Assembly: GCA_964608945.1 (NCBI GenBank)
Contig: CAZSQB010000005.1
Location: 1 to 36,178, forward strand
Source of the DNA: CAYWEP01 sp964608945
Lineage (GTDB): Bacteria > Patescibacteriota > Microgenomatia > Levybacterales > UBA12049
DNA length: 36,178 bases
Direction: 5' to 3'
The translations under genes were made by a program, and so were the position numbers. Under the pieces are notes generated by a model. The model saw only the letters and a program-made list of their open reading frames with translations. It had not been told where the DNA came from and ran no database searches. Positions 1-6,906 of the stretch are shown in pieces; positions within the stretch are counted from its first letter, which is position 1; each line of letters opens with the position of its first letter.

Positions 1-60
1 CAATCCCACCTGGAAAGTGGTTTAGCTTGGCACCCCTCCTTATTTTTTTGATTTTGTGAG

Positions 61-89
61 TTGCTAAAATATTCAGTATATATTATAAA
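61..89 (+). promoter_or_regulatory. Sigma-70-like promoter for the small secreted protein gene at 117
   Basis: TTGCTA at 61-66 and TATAAA at 84-89 are separated by 17 bases. The -10 box ends 27 bases before the ATG at 117, leaving room for a leader with a Shine-Dalgarno site, unlike most promoters in this window. Confidence 0.6.
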
Positions 90-116
90 TAAAAGGTTAT
101 GGAGGGAGGTGAAAAA

Positions 117-383
117 ATGAATAAAGTTAAAAAGATTGCAATCGGAGTTGCGGCAACAGGAATACTTCTGGCAAGTGCAGTCCCTGCATTTGCGGCACAG
201 CCAAACAACCAAGCTTGTTTTGGAGAAGATGCATCTAGTGCTACACAAATAAGTACGGGTTTCGTTGGAGGATTGTTTTCAAGCATTGCTAGAAATGCTA
301 CTCCAGGTGCTGGAGTGGAGGTTCAGGCTCATCTAGCAGGTCTTGTTCCTGATGAAGTATTTCCAAATACCTGCAACGATTAA
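117..383 (+). CDS. Small secreted two-cysteine protein, unknown function
   Basis: This 88-residue protein begins MNKVKKIAIG and has a clear signal peptide: lysines, a hydrophobic core, then a likely AFA/AQ cleavage at about residue 26. The mature part is about 62 residues and has one cysteine near its start and one near its end, which could form a disulfide outside the cell. I chose ATG 117 because a strong Shine-Dalgarno site (GGAGGGAGGTG, 101-111) ends five bases before it. An ATG at 99 overlaps that site and would precede the signal peptide. The next gene encodes a protein of the same plan (signal peptide, early Cys, DEV...F, late Cys), so the two may be distant paralogs and probably share a transcript. 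I do not recognise a family. Confidence 0.8.
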   Translation: MNKVKKIAIGVAATGILLASAVPAFAAQPNNQACFGEDASSATQISTGFVGGLFSSIARNATPGAGVEVQAHLAGLVPDEVFPNTCND

Positions 384-415
384 ATAAGTGTAGTAGAAAA
401 GGAGGTGAGGATAAA

Positions 416-652
416 TTGAAAAGATTTTTAATAGGAGCAGTTGGCGCTGCAGTAATGCTTGCAAGTTTAGCAGGGTCAGCTTTTGCTCATCAAGGGCACG
501 CAAGCTGTGAGTTATTTGGTACAACTGAAGCAGCTTTTGCTAGAGATCTAGACGGCAACGGTACAAAAGGCCTTGGCGAATTTGCCAGTATTCTTAATCC
601 AGTGAATGATGAAGTGGCTTTCTTTCACACGTTCTGTGATCCACTTCCGTGA
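416..652 (+). CDS. Small secreted protein with an EF-hand-like loop
   Basis: This 78-residue protein has a signal peptide (MKRFLIGAVG..., probable cleavage AFA/HQ at about residue 24) and a mature part of about 54 residues. It contains DLDGNGTKGLGE, which fits the calcium-binding EF-hand/dockerin loop at positions 1 (D), 3 (D), 5 (N), 6 (G) and 12 (E). Two cysteines flank the loop. It starts at TTG 416: an AAGGAGGTGAGG Shine-Dalgarno site covers 399-410 and no ATG is available in frame. It lies 32 bases after the previous secreted protein gene. The calcium-binding role is inferred only from loop spacing, and a single unpaired EF-hand is unusual. No family recognised. Confidence 0.75.
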   Translation: MKRFLIGAVGAAVMLASLAGSAFAHQGHASCELFGTTEAAFARDLDGNGTKGLGEFASILNPVNDEVAFFHTFCDPLP

Positions 653-677
653 TTTAAACCCTTGAGTGGAATTTTAC

Positions 678-683
678 TATAAT
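678..683 (+). promoter_or_regulatory. -10 box of ychF (leaderless mRNA)
   Basis: TATAAT ends six bases before ATG 690, so transcription would begin at or next to the start codon. No good -35 box is visible at 17 bases. Confidence 0.6.
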
Positions 684-689
684 CTCAGC

Positions 690-1865
690 ATGAATCTTAG
701 TGTCGGGATAGTTGGCTTGCCCAATGTGGGGAAGTCGACGTTGTTTAATGCATTATTAAAGAGACAGCAGGCGCTTGCTGCGAATTATCCTTTTGCTACG
801 ATCGATCCAAATGTCGGCGTCGTTGCAGTTCCTGACGAGCGACTGACCAAACTGGCCGAGATTACTGCGAATGAGATCCTGAAACAAGTCAAAGATCCTG
901 TAAGGGTTCAGGATGACAAATCAGAAGATTCTTCGGCTTCGCCTCAGAATGACAGAAAAAACTGGCCTCCCATAAAACCAGCGACTGTGGAGTTTGTTGA
1001 CATTGCGGGATTGGTAAAGGGAGCAAGTGAAGGCGCAGGCTTAGGTAATAAATTTTTGTCTCACATCCGTGAGGTCAGTGTGATTGCCCACGTTGTCCGG
1101 GCATTTGAAGACCCCGACGTAGTCCGCGAGGGAAGCGTTAGTCCAAAAGATGACTACGAAACAATTGCCACAGAATTGGTGCTGGCTGATTTAGCATCGC
1201 TTGAGAAAATTAATGTAAAGAAGCATGAATCAAGAATCAAGAATTATGAAGGATTAATTACGAGACTAAAAAACGAACTAAATGCGGGAGTGCCAGTTCG
1301 TAGAATGCAACTATCAGATGAAGAACAAGAAGGGATAAAAGACTTATTTTTGCTTTTCAACAAGCCAGAACTGATCGTTCTCAATGTCGCGGAGCAAGAT
1401 TATACTGAAGAAAAAATGCAAGATATCATAAACCAATATACTAGTATATTAGTAGTGCCTGCGGAAAATATGGTTGTCATTTGTGCGAAAATAGAAGCGG
1501 AGTTGGCAGCGCTGTCAGAGGATGAGCAGAAAGAGTATTTAAAAGATTTAGGCTTAGAATCATCTGGTTTGGAGCGTTTAATCCGCAAAGCCTACGAGCA
1601 GCTCGGCTTGATTAGTTTTCTTACAGCCGGGGAGAAAGAAGTCCGTGCGTGGACTATTAAAAAGGGGGGTAACGCGGTCGAGGCGGCAGGCGAGATACAT
1701 ACGGATTTTATGAAAAAATTCATTAAAGCAGAGGTCGTTTCATATGATGACTATGTGTCACTCGGCGGTCGAAAAAAAGCGCGGGAGGTAGGAAAAGCAC
1801 TGCTACATGGAAAAGAGTATATAGTCCAAGACGGAGATGTTATTGAATTCAAAATAGGCGCATAG
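690..1865 (+). CDS. ychF: Ribosome-binding ATPase YchF (Obg-family P-loop protein)
   Basis: YchF is a universally conserved cytoplasmic P-loop protein that binds ribosomes and prefers ATP. The 391-residue product shows the P-loop GLPNVGKST at residues 9-17, the switch region EFVDIAGLVKGAS, NVAE in place of the GTPase NKxD motif, and the C-terminal TGS domain ending in KDYIVQDGD-like sequence (here KEYIVQDGDVIEF). ATG 690 is chosen over an upstream GTG because the N-terminus MNLSVGIVGLPNVGKST matches the family and a TATAAT lies just before it. Residues of about 62-90, between RLTKLAEI and EFVDIAGL, are extra: E. coli YchF has about 11 residues there and this protein about 42. The DNA of the extra part is a palindromic repeat also found elsewhere in the window. 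Confidence 0.96.
   Translation: MNLSVGIVGLPNVGKSTLFNALLKRQQALAANYPFATIDPNVGVVAVPDERLTKLAEITANEILKQVKDPVRVQDDKSEDSSASPQNDRKNWPPIKPATVEFVDIAGLVKGASEGAGLGNKFLSHIREVSVIAHVVRAFEDPDVVREGSVSPKDDYETIATELVLADLASLEKINVKKHESRIKNYEGLITRLKNELNAGVPVRRMQLSDEEQEGIKDLFLLFNKPELIVLNVAEQDYTEEKMQDIINQYTSILVVPAENMVVICAKIEAELAALSEDEQKEYLKDLGLESSGLERLIRKAYEQLGLISFLTAGEKEVRAWTIKKGGNAVEAAGEIHTDFMKKFIKAEVVSYDDYVSLGGRKKAREVGKALLHGKEYIVQDGDVIEFKIGA
877..954 (+). repeat. Palindromic element inserted in frame in ychF
   Basis: GATCCTGAAACAAGTC (877), GATCCTG...TTCAGGATGACA (894-918) and AGATTCTTCGGCTTCGCCTC followed by AGAATGACA (ending at 954) match the modules of the intergenic element at 11006-11090. It is translated as about 26 polar residues in a region where other YchF proteins have a short loop. 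Confidence 0.75.
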
Positions 1866-1896
1866 TGCGCGAAAAAACGCTAAACTATACGCGAAA

Positions 1897-2325
1897 CTAC
1901 GCATTCTTGATTCGTGCTGTATCAAAAACTCGTCGAATCATCTTTACACCATCCGATTCCCCAAAATTTATGAGGTATCCGAGCGTATAGTCTGAGTTTT
2001 TCAGGTAATACCAAAATTGTTTAATATCGTCTCTATGCAGAAACGGTTTTGCTTTTAATTCAAGAATGATCACATTATTGACGAGTAAATCAGGAACATA
2101 AACTCCAATTTTTTCTCCTAAATGAAATATTGGTAGTTGTTTTTCTCGTTCGACCAATAAACCTAACAGTTTTAACTCAAGGTAAAGCGCTTTCTGATAG
2201 ACAGATTCTTTTTGAGTGTTACGAAACTTTTGGTAGATGGCAAAACATGCGCCTTGAATAAGGAATGACTGCTTAGGAAACAATAGCGTGGTTTCGCGTT
2301 TTGTTTCGCTTGGTTTCGCGCTCAT
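1897..2325 (-). CDS. GxxExxY-family protein (PD-(D/E)XK nuclease-like)
   Basis: The 142-residue protein belongs to the small GxxExxY family, thought to have a PD-(D/E)XK nuclease fold. It shows the family signature as ESVYQKALYLELKLLGL, then GVYVPDLLVNNVIILELKA (the D...ExK-type active-site region) and the closing LGYLINFGE. The typical N-terminal GAAFEVHRxLGPG is replaced by GACFAIYQKFRN, so it is divergent. Its ATG overlaps the stop of the upstream Fic gene by four bases, so the two are translationally coupled. Substrate and biological role are not established for the family. Association with a Fic protein hints at a defence or toxin-like pair, but that is inference. Confidence 0.8.
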   Translation of the reverse strand: MSAKPSETKRETTLLFPKQSFLIQGACFAIYQKFRNTQKESVYQKALYLELKLLGLLVEREKQLPIFHLGEKIGVYVPDLLVNNVIILELKAKPFLHRDDIKQFWYYLKNSDYTLGYLINFGESDGVKMIRRVFDTARIKNA

Positions 2326-3305
2326 ACCACTTCGTAGTATACCCCTTTCGTTGTTCCCAGCTTCTTAATTAACCTTGCATCTTGGAGTTGCTTCAGGTCA
2401 TATCGCAACGTACGTTCGTTTACTTTTAAAAATCGTCTGCGGAGCATATCGAAATTTACGAGTTTGTGATCCTTTATGATATTGAGTATTTCTGCCCGGC
2501 GGGGGAGGAGATAGTCTTCAGCCGCGACATTTTGTTTGTTTAGCACAAATTTTTTCGCCGCTTCCGCTGTCTCTGCGATCGCCTCGAGCATAAATTCTAC
2601 ATAATCAGTCATATCTTTGTCCCCAAGCATGAGGATACTATAGTAGTCATTTCTATGTTTATCGAGATATTCTTCAACAGTTATCAACTCCTTCATCCCG
2701 TATCCTGTTTTCTCCAAAACCTCTTGCAGGAGCAGTCTGCCGACCCGGCCATTACCATCCAGAAACGGATGGATTTTTTCAAAAGTATAATGCGACAACA
2801 CTGCTCGGATTGGGGCAAATTGCTCTTTGTCACTGTTGACAAACTTGATCAGTCGTTCTATTGCAGGTTTGACCTGCCTCGGTGGCGGAGGCATGTAGAT
2901 AGCAATACCTGCGCTATTAAATATCGCACTGGTCTCAGTCCGCAATTTTCCAACAGTCCCTTTTTCTCCCAAATCCTGCATCGTCCGCTGATGAATGTTT
3001 AGCAAAAAACTAAGAGAGACATCCCGGGCTCCACGATTCCGAACCATCTCCAAAGCTTTCAGAATATTATGAACCTCGCGTTTGCGTTGATCATTTGACG
3101 GTCTCCCTGTCACTTCATCAAGTGTCAAAGTATTTCCTTCAATTCGTGCAGAAAATAACGAGCTCTTCAAAAAACTCTGCCGCCTGATATTTGTCTCAAT
3201 CTCAGGTGGAATTGTGACAGTATCAATAACACTCTTCGCCGCTTCGATTGTTTGTAAATATCCGGAAATTGCGGGAGTGAGAGTGTATTTTGGAGGAATA
3301 AGCAT
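2322..3305 (-). CDS. Fic domain protein with N-terminal inhibitory motif and C-terminal winged helix
   Basis: Fic enzymes usually transfer AMP (sometimes other groups) onto hydroxyl groups of target proteins. The complete core motif HPFLDGNGRVGR is at residues 179-190, with catalytic His179. A self-inhibitory helix motif (S/T)xxxE(G/N), here SARIEGN at residues 52-58, lies ahead of it, placing this in the class with an N-terminal inhibitor. The last 70 or so residues (from LPRRAEILNIIKDHK) look like a winged helix, common in bacterial Fic proteins of about 330-380 residues; this one has 327. It is coupled to the GxxExxY gene by a four-base overlap. Upstream lies a repeat-rich intergenic region with no recognisable promoter. 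Confidence 0.9.
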   Translation of the reverse strand: MLIPPKYTLTPAISGYLQTIEAAKSVIDTVTIPPEIETNIRRQSFLKSSLFSARIEGNTLTLDEVTGRPSNDQRKREVHNILKALEMVRNRGARDVSLSFLLNIHQRTMQDLGEKGTVGKLRTETSAIFNSAGIAIYMPPPPRQVKPAIERLIKFVNSDKEQFAPIRAVLSHYTFEKIHPFLDGNGRVGRLLLQEVLEKTGYGMKELITVEEYLDKHRNDYYSILMLGDKDMTDYVEFMLEAIAETAEAAKKFVLNKQNVAAEDYLLPRRAEILNIIKDHKLVNFDMLRRRFLKVNERTLRYDLKQLQDARLIKKLGTTKGVYYEVV

Positions 3306-3308
3306 AGC

Positions 3309-3500
3309 TAAATCTCAAATCGTAAATGGCAAATCTCAAATCCACAACTCAATTTTTAAATCTTTAAACATTTTAGATTTACGATGCAGATTTACGATTT
3401 TAGATTTGAATTTTGAGATTACCATATATTACCAAATATTTCCTAATCTTGCCAAATACTACCTTAATGGGGAGATTAAGGAGATTGGGGTGATTAAGGA
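3309..3500. repeat. Two adjacent imperfect hairpins built from reiterated words
   Basis: The left part (3309-3343) repeats AAATCTCAAATC-like words. The part at 3370-3420 carries their reverse complement (ATTTTAGATTTACGATG..., TTTTGAGATT). A second fold pairs CCTTAAT (3462-3468) with ATTAAGG (3475-3481), and CCTAATCTT-like words recur on both sides. This fills the gap between the Fic gene and rpsF. It is not a coding sequence and no terminator U-tract is evident. Confidence 0.6.
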
Positions 3501-3524
3501 AGAACGAGATTGAGATATTCCCCC

Positions 3525-3553
3525 TTGATGGAATAAGCATACTCTGGTAAAAT
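3525..3553 (+). promoter_or_regulatory. Promoter of the rpsF-ssb-rpsR operon
   Basis: TTGATG (3525-3530), 17 bases, TAAAAT (3548-3553). The -10 box ends 11 bases before the rpsF ATG, leaving a leader of only about five bases. Confidence 0.75.
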
Positions 3554-3564
3554 TAAATTCACTT

Positions 3565-3843
3565 ATGAGAGCATATGATTTAGTTTTGGTACTTCGGGCT
3601 TCTCTGTCTGACGCGCAGCGAAAAAAGCTCGTTGACGATCTCAAAGAGAAGCTGAAAAACGTAAAGGTCACAAAAGAAGAAGAATATGGACAAAAACCCT
3701 TGGCATATAAAATAAAGCGAGAATTAGCCGGGTTTTTTCATTTGATGCAGCTTGAATCTGAAAACGCGCTTGATCAGGGCTTTGATAAAAAGCTTCGCGA
3801 TAATGATAATATCATAAGACACTTACTGCTCAGGAAGAAGTAA
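3565..3843 (+). CDS. rpsF: 30S ribosomal protein S6
   Basis: The 92-residue protein has the bS6 fold signature: N-terminal MRAYDLVLVLRASLS, then YGQKPLAYKIKRELAGFFHLMQLE, and a C-terminal NIIRHLLLRK. It binds 16S rRNA with S18 in the platform of the small subunit. It is near the short end of the family and lacks the acidic tail seen in E. coli. It leads the classical rpsF-ssb-rpsR gene order; the promoter at 3525 starts transcription about five bases before the ATG. Confidence 0.96.
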   Translation: MRAYDLVLVLRASLSDAQRKKLVDDLKEKLKNVKVTKEEEYGQKPLAYKIKRELAGFFHLMQLESENALDQGFDKKLRDNDNIIRHLLLRKK

Positions 3844-3849
3844 AAAATG

Positions 3850-3968
3850 TTGATACTGGACGCTTGAGTCTGGAAGTTAGATCTTGAGGTTAGAAGTCAG
3901 AAGATAGAATATCTAACTTCTACTATCTAGGTTCAAATTATAGCATCTAGCTTCTAGCGTCTAACATC
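3850..3968. repeat. Long imperfect hairpin between rpsF and ssb
   Basis: The ends TTGATACTGGACGC and GCGTCTAACATCAA are near-perfect inverted copies. Inside, words such as GAAGTTAGA, GGTTAGAAGTCAGAAG and CTAACTTCTACTATC recur in both orientations. It separates two genes of one operon. Confidence 0.65.
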
Positions 3969-3978
3969 AAATACGATT

Positions 3979-4482
3979 ATGGCACGTTCTTTGAATAGAG
4001 TTCAGTTAATAGGAAATCTCACTCGGGATCCGGAATTGCGCTATACGCCTTCTGGAACTGCTGTCTGCTCATTTGGCTTGGCAACCAATCGCTACTGGAC
4101 AACCGATCAGGGTGAGAAGCACGAAGAGTCAGAATTCCATAATATCGTTTCCTGGAACAAACTAGCAGAACTATGTAGTCAGTTCCTGGTGAAAGGGCGA
4201 AAAGTATACGTTGAAGGACGAATGGCTACCAGATCATGGACTGGCCAGGACGGTCAACAGAGACAACGAACAGAAATTGTAATAGAAGATATGATTTTGC
4301 TTGATAGACCACCAGCCAGCATGCAAGGAGGCGCACGTACGCAAGCGACAAGCGCACCAGAAAAACCTGCAGAAAAACCAATGAGAAAGCCAGTCAAAAA
4401 AGAAGAAGAGGAGACACAGGAACAGCCTTCGCCCGCAGCACCAGCTGATGAGGAGGTCAGCCCTGATGATATACCTTTCTAA
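3979..4482 (+). CDS. ssb: Single-stranded DNA-binding protein
   Basis: SSB coats single-stranded DNA during replication and repair. The 167-residue protein has the OB-fold start SLNRVQLIGNLTRDPELRYTPSG, then the conserved KVYVEGRMATRSWTGQDG and IVIEDMILLD. A low-complexity Pro/Ala/Glu linker follows from about residue 112, and the acidic tip DDIPF docks partner proteins at the C-terminus. Length and architecture are typical. It lies between rpsF and rpsR as in many bacteria and is probably transcribed from the rpsF promoter. Confidence 0.97.
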   Translation: MARSLNRVQLIGNLTRDPELRYTPSGTAVCSFGLATNRYWTTDQGEKHEESEFHNIVSWNKLAELCSQFLVKGRKVYVEGRMATRSWTGQDGQQRQRTEIVIEDMILLDRPPASMQGGARTQATSAPEKPAEKPMRKPVKKEEEETQEQPSPAAPADEEVSPDDIPF

Positions 4483-4513
4483 GTTACAAGTTATAAGTCC
4501 TAAGTTATAAGTT

Positions 4514-4759
4514 ATGAAAAAGCAAACACGAAGACCAATGCGCAGAAAATTTGTTGCGCCGAAAGAGTGCTATTTTTGCGTTGAGAAAAAAGAGCCAGTG
4601 TATATTGACACATCAGTACTCCAACGTTTTGTTAACGAGCGGGGAAAGATTGTTGGAAGATTACGAAGTGGCCTCTGCGCCAGACACCAACGGCATTTAA
4701 CAGTCGCTATCAAAAATGCGCGCTATCTCGCACTCATTCCGTATATTTCGAGAGATTAA
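4514..4759 (+). CDS. rpsR: 30S ribosomal protein S18
   Basis: The 81-residue bS18 pairs with S6 on the platform of the small subunit. The core IDTSVLQRFVNERGKIVGRLRSGL and RHLTVAIKNARYLALIPY are clear. The N-terminal half has CYFC and a later CARH, matching the cysteine-containing (zinc ribbon, C+) form of S18. It is the last of the rpsF-ssb-rpsR set and begins 31 bases after ssb, just behind a short repeat of AAGTTATAAGT words. Confidence 0.96.
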   Translation: MKKQTRRPMRRKFVAPKECYFCVEKKEPVYIDTSVLQRFVNERGKIVGRLRSGLCARHQRHLTVAIKNARYLALIPYISRD

Positions 4760-4815
4760 ATTCAAAAGTCAAAGGGCAAAAGTCAAAGTTGACTTCTCTC
4801 TTTTGACTTATTTTT

Positions 4816-5619
4816 ATGACCACACTGCCTATCAAGCTCCCACCTGGTTTTTATGCAAAAGTTCTCGTTGGTGACGCCGTTACTATTGGTCAGCTTTTGG
4901 CAGAAAAAGATAAAAGAGCAGACGAGGTCGTTGATCTTCCAGCACAGCTTGGTATAGGGCTACGTGACACCCCAAAAACAGTAAAAAAAAACCCAGGCGA
5001 CAGTGTCGCGCCAGGAGATATACTCGCAGCAAAAAAGGGTTTATTTGGAGAAAAAAAAGTGATCAGTAGCATTTCGGGAACTGTGCTTCGGTATGAAAGG
5101 GACAGAGGTGTGCTGGTCATTCGCGCGCAGACAGATACAGCAAATACAGATACGAAAGAGACGATTGTTTCTCCACTTGATGGTACTGTCACATTGTGTA
5201 ATAATGAGGAAATTCAAATCAAATCCGACTCCAGTGCCATTGTGGGAGTGAGTGGAGTAGGCGCTGGAGTTGAGGGAGATTTGGTGAAGGCAGATGGCTT
5301 GTCTCGTACAAAAAGTATAGAGGAAGATGAAGTTATTGCAGCTGATTTGACTCCCGATCAGATTGGAAAGATCATCATCGGTGGTACGTTCAATCGGGAA
5401 GTCCTCAGTAAAGCCGCTGCGATGGGGATAGTGGGAGTTATTGCGTCCCAAATTCTTGAGGAAGATTTGGCATTTCTGACTGAAAAAAATCTCACCCTTG
5501 CTGCAGTCGTTTTTGCAAAAGATGATGTGAAGAAAATTGCAGAGTGGGTTGATAAGCGAATCTTTTTAGATGGGAGCGGGAAAACCGCCCTTTTTTTACA
5601 TTATGAAAAGAAATCTTAG
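4816..5619 (+). CDS. Protein with two biotinyl/lipoyl-like barrel-sandwich segments, unknown function
   Basis: This 267-residue protein is not one I can name. Residues of about 55-100 (NPGDSVAPGDILAAKKG, ISGTVLRYERDRGVLVIR) have the GDxVxxGDxLA and GxV turns of a barrel-sandwich hybrid domain, and residues 118-145 (VSPLDGTVTLCNNEEIQIKS) look like a second copy. There is no lipoyl or biotin attachment lysine motif. The C-terminal part (IIIGGTFNREVLSKAAAMGIVGVIAS) is alpha/beta. There is no signal peptide or membrane helix. Its last 17 bases overlap the start of the S41 protease gene, suggesting co-expression with envelope proteolysis genes, though a terminator-like hairpin also lies in the overlap region. 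Confidence 0.7.
   Translation: MTTLPIKLPPGFYAKVLVGDAVTIGQLLAEKDKRADEVVDLPAQLGIGLRDTPKTVKKNPGDSVAPGDILAAKKGLFGEKKVISSISGTVLRYERDRGVLVIRAQTDTANTDTKETIVSPLDGTVTLCNNEEIQIKSDSSAIVGVSGVGAGVEGDLVKADGLSRTKSIEEDEVIAADLTPDQIGKIIIGGTFNREVLSKAAAMGIVGVIASQILEEDLAFLTEKNLTLAAVVFAKDDVKKIAEWVDKRIFLDGSGKTALFLHYEKKS
5572..5597 (+). terminator. Terminator-like hairpin inside the end of the 4816 gene
   Basis: GGGAGCGG and CCGCCC can pair around GAAAA (one bulged A) and are followed directly by seven T residues. The T-run ends five bases before the ATG at 5603, so the structure would sit in the coding sequence of one gene and just before the next. Confidence 0.5.
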
Positions 5620-6856
5620 AGTCATTTTACTTGTCATTATTGCTCTTTTCTTTGGGTACTATCTCGGCGTCACAAAAATTAAAGTCGACTGGAAAAATTT
5701 TTCGCCTCACGTTGAAGTAACCAACAAAGAACCGCCGCCATCGGTTAGTCGACTTGACCTTGCGCCTTTTTGGACAGTCTTAGATAAAATTGAAGAAAAT
5801 TATTACGATAAAAAAGCGATTGATTCACAAAAACTTTTAAATGGCGCGATTACAGGAATGGTTGAAAGTCTCGATGATCCATATACCGTCTACCTTCCCC
5901 CAAAACAAAACGAAGACTTCAAGCAAGGACTAGCTGGGAAATTTGAAGGCATCGGAGCCGAGCTTGGCATGCGGGGAAAGCAGATCATTGTTGTCGCGCC
6001 GCTTGATGGCAGCCCGGCTGAGAGAGCAGGTATCAAAGCAGGAGACGCTATTGTGAAGGTCAACGGTCAGCTCACATTTGGTTGGACGCTCAATCAGGCG
6101 ATAGAGAAAATTCGCGGCCCCAAAGGATCTGATGTGTCGCTTGCAATTGTTCATAAAGACGCTGAAAAATTATCTGATGTAAAAATTGTCCGAGATACGA
6201 TAACAGTAAAAAGTGTTGTCGTCTGGACAAAAAAGCTTAAAGATATCAGTGAAGTAGATCGTAAAAAACTCGGAAACGATGATGCGGCTGTAACGTATAT
6301 TCGCCTCTCACAATTTGGCGACAATACCAATCAAGAGTGGGTGGGTATCGCAAATAGCGTCGCGCTTGAGACGAGAAAAGATAAGAACCATAAAGGTATT
6401 ATTCTTGATCTTCGCAACAATCCTGGTGGATATTTAAGTGACGCGGTCTTTATCTCGTCTGAATTTGTTCCGCGGGGAACAATCGTTATTCAGGAGGACG
6501 GCCGGGGAAATAAAAATAACCTGAATGTGTCGCGAAGCGGATTACTGCACGATGTGCCGCTTGTGATTCTTATTAATAAAGGTTCAGCATCGGCGAGTGA
6601 AATTGTCGCTGGCGCAATGCGTGATCACAAACGCGCGAAGCTTGTTGGCGAGACGTCATTTGGTAAAGGCACGATTCAGCAAGCAGAAAACCTCGGTAGT
6701 GGCGCTGGGCTTCATGTGACAGTTGCGAAATGGCTGACACCAAATGGCATCTGGGTGCATCAAAAAGGCCTGACGCCGGATGTTGAAGTGGCGGATGATA
6801 CCAAAGACCAATCCCACGACAGTCAACTTGAAAAAGCCATAGAAGAGTTGTTATAA
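5603..6856 (+). CDS. S41 family C-terminal processing protease with PDZ domain
   Basis: This 417-residue serine protease is anchored by one N-terminal membrane helix (residues 6-22, ILLVIIALFFGYYLGV) and faces outward. A PDZ domain at about residues 105-190 (GIGAELGMRG...SPAERAGIKAGDAIVKVNG) precedes the S41 domain. The Ser-Lys dyad is visible as Ser330 in GSASASE and Lys355 in FGKGTIQ, 25 residues apart as in CtpB. Such proteases (CtpA/CtpB/Prc) trim C-termini of envelope proteins. I chose ATG 5603 over ATG 5570 because it gives a proper membrane anchor; it overlaps the previous gene by 17 bases. The HtrA protease gene follows. Confidence 0.93.
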   Translation: MKRNLRVILLVIIALFFGYYLGVTKIKVDWKNFSPHVEVTNKEPPPSVSRLDLAPFWTVLDKIEENYYDKKAIDSQKLLNGAITGMVESLDDPYTVYLPPKQNEDFKQGLAGKFEGIGAELGMRGKQIIVVAPLDGSPAERAGIKAGDAIVKVNGQLTFGWTLNQAIEKIRGPKGSDVSLAIVHKDAEKLSDVKIVRDTITVKSVVVWTKKLKDISEVDRKKLGNDDAAVTYIRLSQFGDNTNQEWVGIANSVALETRKDKNHKGIILDLRNNPGGYLSDAVFISSEFVPRGTIVIQEDGRGNKNNLNVSRSGLLHDVPLVILINKGSASASEIVAGAMRDHKRAKLVGETSFGKGTIQQAENLGSGAGLHVTVAKWLTPNGIWVHQKGLTPDVEVADDTKDQSHDSQLEKAIEELL

Positions 6857-6867
6857 TAGTCTCCGAT

Positions 6868-6896
6868 TTCAGCTCTTTTTCAGTTTCATATATAAT
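6868..6896 (+). promoter_or_regulatory. Promoter of the HtrA gene
   Basis: TATAAT at 6891-6896 is a perfect -10 box ending 10 bases before ATG 6907. The -35 match (TTCAGC, 6868-6873, 17-base spacer) is weak. Confidence 0.5.
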
Positions 6897-6906
6897 ACTT
6901 CCACAC

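Noticed and set aside
99..116. ATG 99 as start of the first secreted protein
   Set aside because: It overlaps the Shine-Dalgarno site and would place six residues before the signal peptide; ATG 117 is correctly spaced.
3309..3500. CRISPR array in the repetitive gap
   Set aside because: Words are imperfect, differently spaced and arranged as inverted copies; there are no regular spacers and no cas genes.
5041..5451. Reverse-strand ORF of 136 codons across the 4816 gene
   Set aside because: The forward frame has coherent domain structure; the reverse frame is a shadow with unusual composition.
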